Assembly (NCBI GenBank): GCA_003255065.1
Contig: QAOA01002889.1
Span: forward strand, 186,001 to 250,000
DNA length: 64,000 nt
Source of the DNA: Cercis canadensis
Taxonomy: Eukaryota; Streptophyta; Magnoliopsida; Fabales; Fabaceae
Direction: 5' to 3'
The notes beneath the pieces were generated by a model. That model was given only the letters and a program-made list of their open reading frames with translations, was not told the origin of the DNA and made no database searches. Numbering within the stretch: the stretch's first letter is position 1; each line of letters starts with the position of its first letter. A program made the translations under genes and the position numbers. Below, piece after piece: positions 57,546-64,000 of the stretch.

Positions 57546-60019
57546 TCCATGGCGACCGGCTGATCAGAAAGAGAGATTCTCTTTGGTATTGTTATATAGG
57601 AAGGAAGGTCGGGTGAGTCAGCGGTCCCAATCCCAAGAGCTTTCTCTCTCCACCGCTACTGCACCTCTGATTTGTGCCTTTCTTGGCAACTTGCTACGCT
57701 ATGGACTATGGAGTATGGACACCCCAAACCATGAGACGCCACCTCCACACTGTATAAATACCATCATCACTACATGTTCATAATACATGTTATAGTATGT
57801 TTCTACGTATGAGAATACATATTAGGAAATTGTGTATTTTCTTAGGAAAATTATCTTAAAGTTTTTTTCTTTTTATATAGGCTAGATAATATAGAATAAC
57901 CTTTTCTATCCTAAAATCCTACCACATATGTTTTTAATGAGATTTAAATCTCATACATCTATGATAAAATATTTAGCACTTAACAATTGTGATGTCTTCG
58001 TGACATCATCTTAAAATTGTTAAGAGTTTGAGATAGAAATATATTTAAAATATATATATTGAAAAGATACATATGTGCCACATGAACAATACTTCAAGTA
58101 AAATGTGAAGACGTTTAAGTAATTTATAAAAGGTCATATATTTAATCCTATCTGTTGTCTTATAAAAAAAAAATATTAATTCATTTGGCATGTATAAAAA
58201 AGAAAGTTTTGATATCATGGATTCTATTATTATTATATACTTCATTCCTATTTTCTAAATGTATTACACTCCTATATAGAAAAAAAATATATATCTATTT
58301 GCAGATAACTTACATATATGTCTTCTTTTTTTTTCCTTAAACAGCCAAAATATTAAAGCTTTACTATTTCTATCATAAGTTCTACTATATAGAGTTAACT
58401 TTTTTACTTAAATAAGACATCAAATTAGTTACAATAGTTGAATAAATCATTATGGTAAGGACCATCAACATAATTAAAAGTTTTTTTTTGGTGCAATAAA
58501 ATTTTATAGTGAGAGGAAGTTACCTTATTTTAAGGTTCATAAGCTTTAATAAAAACTTATTTAAAAGTATTTTGTATAATGCTTAGGAAGTTTTTAACTT
58601 TATTATTTAGCTCCTCTTATAATCTTAGATGTAATTAGATTTAAATGATCTCTACTATGTAAACTTGATCTGTTTGAAAGATTCACATTGTTTTAATGGG
58701 ATTAAGATAAAAAAAAATTATTATTCAAAATTGAATGAATTTTAAATTATATCAATTGCTTCTCCCAAATGTACTAATTATTGCATCTCATGATAGTTAT
58801 GGTTATAAACAAGAAAATAAATTATTTCAACCTTTTTTATGTGGTTGGACTCAACAATTTATCAAGATAAGTAGATCCCAAACATTAATGAGCTAGAAGA
58901 AACATATTTATGTGACTTTTGGTTTAACTTCAATTTAATTAGTGGCCAAAATTTAGTTTTCTATTGTAAGATTAATAAAAATTTCAGAATTATGTCACGA
59001 GTGAAATATTTTTTTTATTTAAATTTTTTATACTCTTAACTTGATTCTTGATTCCAACGCAAAACTACTTAAATTTTATGTAACTGCTTTACAGTAACTT
59101 ATATCGCTTTTTATTTCAGCAAGAAAAGAAAAATACTCATATTGCCTTTTGCCAAAACAGAAATGTGGATAGAAATAATAGAGGGACCTTAAAAATTGTT
59201 AAGGTTGTAATAACTGAGTCATGGAAAACTGGAATATATATAAAAATCAGTTGAGAGAGCTATGGCTAATATTTGGACAGCAATGAAAGATATGGGAGAA
59301 CATCCAAGAATCTATATCTTTTATCTGTTTTTGGTTTGATATAAAAGAATATATCTTTGATACTTGTCTGTCGTGGGAATCTGCTTTTGGGTCAATCTCA
59401 TTGGTGCAGAACAAAAATACTTTCAGCACTCTGCAGCACAAGACATGGCAATCAAAATCAGGGATAGTTTGTGTAATGGGAAGGGGATAGGGAGGAAGAA
59501 GATAGATTCTTAGCCCCAAAATCTCATTGGAAAGATTATAAGAATATTAATAGCATTATATACTAATATTCGAAATGTTGAAAGGAGTTTTTTTATTAAA
59601 AAAAAGTCCTTTTACTGAAGAAAAAAAAGGAAAAATAAACTTACTTTCCCTTCCCATGTATTGTTCAAATTTGGACCAATCATCACACCACAACATGATT
59701 TAAATATGAGAAATGATATTTACTTAATGTTATATTTTATCAGCACAATTATTAAATTTTTTTTTTATTTATAAAACTCGGATTTTACCACTACGCACAA
59801 ATAACTTAATGCAACATTAGGTGATGTATAAAAATATTTATATTAAGTTGTATTGAGATGGGATATTTGACGAATAAAACAACAATAGATTCTCAATTTT
59901 TTAATAAACCAACAAATTACAAAAGTGTGCCAAAGTTACAAAATTTCCATGTTTGCAAGGTCAATTAAAATTTACACATATCTTAGCTAAAGATATTAAG
60001 AAGAAGTTCCCTAAATATT
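57546..60019. other. AT-rich spacer between UBC2 and the Harbinger relic
   Basis: Promoter of the UBC2-type gene at the left. The rest is very AT-rich with no recognised gene, RNA or repeat ends. Short open frames here (57.6, 58.1, 59.3 kb) look random. Confidence 0.55.
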
Positions 60020-61425
60020 ATTTTCAGCTCAGATTGCATTTCCATTTCTTCGTGCTTGATAATCAACAAACATATTCCTTGCTAAAGTTTCTCGAAATGT
60101 TGTCCAATTCTCGTTAACTTGAATAAAGGTAATCTCTTCTTGAGTGTTAACTATGCCTCTTTCCCTTGTAGGATGATTTGCTATCTCTTCATCCAATGAA
60201 GCTAGAAGCTCTAAATCTTAGACCTCTAAAATTGGATCATTTTCTTGTTTCATCCTTATAAAATTATGAGGTATAAAACACGCATTACAAATTCTTATTT
60301 GTGTTTTTATATAAAAAAAAAAAAAAAGAAGGAGTCCTTAATATACTCCATCTTTTCTTTAATAACCCAAATGATCTTTCTATTGCATTCCTTGCTATCG
60401 AATGTTGAAGATTGAACAACTCCTTGTAGTTTATGGGGTATTTCCAATCCACTCATTTAGATGATATTTAGTCCCTCGATAAGGTGCTAAAAATCCTAGG
60501 CAATTAGTGTATCCCGCATCAACCAGAAAATATTTACCTACAAGATGGTTTAAAGGATATTACTATTTTTATTAAATATAGAATATAATCAAACTAACAT
60601 CCAAGTAATTATCATTTGGAATTTGGAGATGATTTTGACGGCATAATGCATCTCGCAAAACTCGAGAATTAGCCGCTGACCCTTCCCAACTAGGTAACAC
60701 GTAAATAAACTTTAAATTAGGACCATAGGCTGCTAAGACATTTGTGGAAATATCACCTTTCTTATTTCGATATATAGGTCTATACTAAGCATTAACGGTT
60801 ACTGGAATATGTGTCCCATCAAATACTTTCACACAATTCTAAAATAATTATAAAACATAAATAAGTCACTCCAAATGACAAATAAAAAATTATAATATTG
60901 CATAATAATAAATAAATTACCTCAAACCATCTTCATTTGCTTATTTTTGCATCCTTGAGATTATAGGCATGATACTTCAAATAATCTATATTCACTTTCA
61001 TTATAGCTTGCAACACATTATTGAATTACCTACTTATGTTTTATTTGGATCGATAATAACTAAACTGAATCACTCTATATTTTAGATTGTAAGACAGAAT
61101 ATGTAAAAACATTGCCACAACTTCACTTACAGAGACATTTCTTATTCTAGTCAATCCACATTTCTCTCGTAGAATTCTACAAAGTTTAATGAACCATCTT
61201 TTACTCACCTTTAGTTGTTTCTGCTCCTCTATAAAGACGATTAAGAAAATTTTGTCTATCTAATTCTAATTATGTGATGGTTCCTTGACCAAATATTTAT
61301 CAATATACCAAGTAGCTAATACACCTAGAAGCAAAGTAAAAACACTAGCAATAACCACTTTTATTTCTTTCTCCTCCTCCCTCCTCTTGGTTCTTAGGAC
61401 GCTTTCTTGTTTCACTACTATCCAT
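60020..61425 (-). mobile_element. PIF/Harbinger transposase relic
   Basis: Minus-strand remains of a HARBI1-like DDE nuclease. The likely start is at 61425 (MDSSETRKRPK). Further on: FDGTHIPVTVNA (about 60.8 kb, first catalytic Asp); YRNKKGDISTNVLAA and FIYVLPSWEGSAANSRVLRD (60.77-60.64 kb, second Asp region); KYFLVDAGYTNCLGFLAPYR and GTKYHLNEW (60.54-60.43 kb); and a C-terminal stretch WTTFRETLARNMFVDYQARR (about 60.1 kb). In-frame stops follow VTVNA and the C-terminal EVstop segment, and some pieces lie in different frames, so it is inactive. Terminal repeats were not found. No intact partner ORF2 (Myb-like) was seen. Confidence 0.85.
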
Positions 61426-61433
61426 TTCTGCAT

Positions 61434-62370
61434 GAATGAATAAATGGAAAGAGTGTTACGTAGAAATAATTGATTTTAAATGACTGTAAATTTGAGAATG
61501 CAGTACTTGATATTGGTTTTAGAAAAAAAAAACAAAAAACTGCTGTCTTCAAATTATCTTGTTAATTCCAAAAATAGTTTATTCTGCAAATCCAAAAATG
61601 ACAAAGCACTAGTTGACGGATAATTTCCACAATTATGATACAGCTGGATAAGGCAAAGGGATAGGCATATTATTTCATGCAACAAAAATCATAAGCTCCA
61701 AAAATAGACTATTACTCTATTCTTCTTTAAACAATGAGTATATGAAATCAGACCCTCACTATTCTATGGGGAAATTTTTACCTATAAGAAGGCAGAAAAA
61801 GTCAAAAGCAGATACCAAAAAATACAATTTTCCATGGCTAAGATCACTACTGAAACAGGAACTGAGTTGGAGATATTCTTATTCTATGTGCATCCCAATA
61901 AACGCATGATAAATGGTAAGGTTACATTATATACCAATGGCATGACCAGCAATTATGATTAAAACATTGACAAGAATTTTACTTTAACTGTTAATTTGAA
62001 TTTATAATTCTAATCGTATTTCTACTGGCATAAGTACCTCTTCCTATAGATAGCCATTGTGGATATTTCGCAGTGCCATATAGCCATTAACATATACATC
62101 ATAAGAATTTCATTAAAAGAAGTCAATGATGAGTCTTACAATCATCATAGGAAGTCAAATTCAACCAGTCAAACACATGTTCTACCAGTGAATCACTTGA
62201 CACCGGTAGAAATGGCAATCATCATAAGAATTTCCTTCTATATGAATCACTTCACAGTCAAAAAAAAAGAGAGTGAATGAATGGAAAAAGTGTTATGTAG
62301 AAATAATTAATTTTAAATAGTTGAATGCAGTACTTGACACTGGTTTAGAAAGCAAAAAAAAACTACTGTC
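61434..62370. repeat. Two diverged direct copies of about 100 bp
   Basis: 61434-61540 and 62276-62370 share ATGAATGGAAA, AGTGTTA.GTAGAAATAATT, TTTTAAAT and TGCAGTACTTGA.A.TGGTTT with indels. They may be flanks of something inserted between them, or two copies of a small repeat next to the Harbinger relic. Confidence 0.7.
61541..62275. other. Sequence between the two 100-bp copies
   Basis: No gene or terminal inverted repeat recognised. A short direct repeat, ATCATCATAGGAAG / ATCATCATAAGAAT, occurs near 62141 and 62216. Confidence 0.4.
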
Positions 62371-62481
62371 CAACACCGCCTCTCACTTTCTACTCTTCAC
62401 AACCTTGGTAAAGTTTGTATTTTCAAATTTTATAGTATATTACACACTTGTTAGGTACCTTTTTCTTTTAATTGCAATTAA

Positions 62482-62860
62482 CACTACAAGAAAAATGCAT
62501 TTTTCTCATATATTTTCTCACAAATGACGAATAAATACGAGATTTTGTCATGGACATAAAAAATGTGGGAATTTCTCACGAAACTTTTATTTCGTGAGAA
62601 AATCAGAGAAAGTTTGGTGAGAATATGACGCGAAAACTTTCTCATGGACAAGTTATGTGAGAAACACCATGACAACATCCCAAGTAAGTTTCTCACGGAT
62701 CGGAGTCGGTGAGAACATTGAACAAATTATTTTATGTAGGATATTTCTCATGAATTTGGTTTGTGAGAATCCAAACGCACCGATTCACTAGTCGCGTCCA
62801 CGGATTAGAATTTTGGCGGGCTTTTCTCACGGACAAAGTCTGTGAGAAATATGCAAATTA
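62482..62860 (+). mobile_element. Terminal and subterminal region of a CACTA-type transposon
   Basis: CACTACAAGAAAAAT at 62482 is a typical CACTA (En/Spm) terminal inverted repeat. It is followed by a dense set of subterminal repeats on both strands: TTTCTCACGGAC, GTCTGTGAGAAAT, TCGTGAGAAAAT, TTTCTCATGAA and similar, down to about 62852. These are the usual transposase-binding repeats. The other end is not in the window, so the element continues to the right or is truncated. A preceding TTAA makes the 3-bp target duplication uncertain. Confidence 0.8.
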
Positions 62861-64000
62861 ATTCACTTCCTATGATTATTCTTCCTCATTTGAAAGTTAA
62901 AAGAAAAAAAAAATTCTCCCCGGTGTTTTCTCTCCGGCAATGGATGTGGGCGGCGAAGTTTGTCTCTAATGTTGAATTCAATTTTTAATGTTAAAATTGG
63001 AGTAGTTATGGATTTTTTTTGTTAAAATTGGTTAAGGGTTTTGATTTATGATATATATAGAGGGTTTGAGTGATTTTTGTTATTTTTTTTAATTAGTATA
63101 GATAAATTTTAATTTTGTGGGATTTAGAGAGTAATTTATTAAATTAAATTATGTGTGAAATTATTGATTTTGATAACTCTATTTGAGACTATTGTTGTAT
63201 GTTATATGTAAATTATGAGCATCTGATATACTAAAAACTTGTGAAATAAATGTACTTTAAAGTTATATATGATAAGTTAGTTAAATTAACTTAGAAACCC
63301 ATCCGAGAGTTAATCACGTAGGATTAACTCTTGGATAGTCCCCGAATTTAAGACTGTTCTTGAAATAATTGTTTCACTAACATGACGGTAAAACTTTGGG
63401 AACAAGCAAATCAATTGTTGTGTATAGCTTATTTCATTTCATTTTTGGTCCATAAAATATGATCCCCTCACACGTCATTGTTGGCAGGTCATATCAGAAG
63501 AAGGAATATGGTACAACCAAATTCAGATTAGTATTAACCTTGCATATTTACATGATTACTATTTGAGGTGGATTTGAGATAGGGGAATATATACTGACTC
63601 CAGTTTGAATTTTCGATGGACCAAATTTAACCTAACCCAAAACCACTTTGTACTAGGTTGCCTTAACACAACTTAACCCAACACAAACTATTTTGATTGG
63701 GTTGGGTTCTAAAATGGTATAAGCCCAACCCCTAATTTCTTATTAGAATTGAGATAGGGGAATATATTTTGGCGGGGACTAGCTTGAGCAAACCTCGAAT
63801 TGAAATTGTTCAAGAAATTGCTTACGTAAGTCTGTGATGAGGCGGATCCGCATGCTGAGTCGGATTCCCTAATATATAGAATTTTTAGTACCCATGAATA
63901 ATTTTTTTTTTTTCTTACTTTTAATCACTCACGTCAATAAGATCACTAGTCAAAAGTAATCCCTCTTGACTCTTGTCCCAGTATTGAACCAAACTCAAAT
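62861..64000. other. Possible interior of the CACTA-type element or flanking DNA
   Basis: AT-rich with no transposase or gene motif visible. A repeated AGATAGGGGAATATAT word occurs near 63576 and 63751, and GGTTGGGTT-type runs are at 63.6-63.75 kb. Confidence 0.4.

Noticed and set aside
1-64000. CRISPR arrays, bacterial operons or replication origins
   Set aside because: The sequence is plant nuclear DNA; no spaced repeat arrays or bacterial-type gene organisation are present.

Overview
The window is nuclear DNA of a flowering plant, most likely a eudicot and perhaps a woody rosid. The evidence is spliced genes with GT-AG introns, AT-rich spacers, plant-only gene families (RLCK-VII kinases, IQD, FBD F-box, MIR395) and typical plant transposons. 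I cannot name the species.

Layout. 0.86-3.95 kb (+): PBL2/APK2A-type receptor-like cytoplasmic kinase. 4.50-6.67 kb (-): a second RLCK-VII kinase, tail to tail with the first. 8.27-13.16 kb (-): a broken Ty1/copia fossil with both LTRs and a 5-bp target duplication. 14.6-38.8 kb: a cluster of MIR395 loci (eight clear mature sites plus one decayed site on both strands), mixed with an intact FBD F-box gene, a broken and split second copy of it, a MAPKKK5-like unprocessed pseudogene with a solo LTR in one exon, and other repeats. 41.6-46.1 kb (-): IQ67-domain protein. 49.6-52.5 kb (+): LRR receptor-like pseudokinase. 53.0-56.75 kb (-): RAD6-type E2 enzyme. 60.0-61.4 kb (-): dead PIF/Harbinger transposase. 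62.48 kb to the end: one end of a CACTA-type transposon.

Main result. The accessory centre is a MIR395 array. miR395 silences ATP sulfurylase and a sulfate transporter when sulfur is short. Every full locus has a TATA box about 50-90 nt before the hairpin, and 50-100 nt further upstream a shared motif with the sense consensus GNCYAGRTTCA. That motif resembles half of the UPE-box bound by the sulfur-response factor SLIM1. Six loci form three divergent pairs. Two of these pairs carry an FBD gene with them, which reveals a duplicated unit (MIR395 minus, MIR395 plus, FBD minus) at 20.2-30.0 kb and 31.8-35.8 kb. About 5.9 kb of foreign DNA split the first FBD copy between exons 2 and 3.

Frame around the array. 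As I recall, PBL2-, IQD-, LRR-kinase- and UBC-type genes occur in the same order in Arabidopsis at At1g14370-At1g14400 and At2g02800-At2g02760. The second kinase, the retroelement, the MIR395 array and the F-box genes therefore look like material placed inside a conserved block, or lost from Arabidopsis.

Assembly caution. Four of the five single N bases sit between near-identical direct repeats of 159-341 bp. These look like unmerged contig ends, possibly of two haplotypes, and not real duplications.
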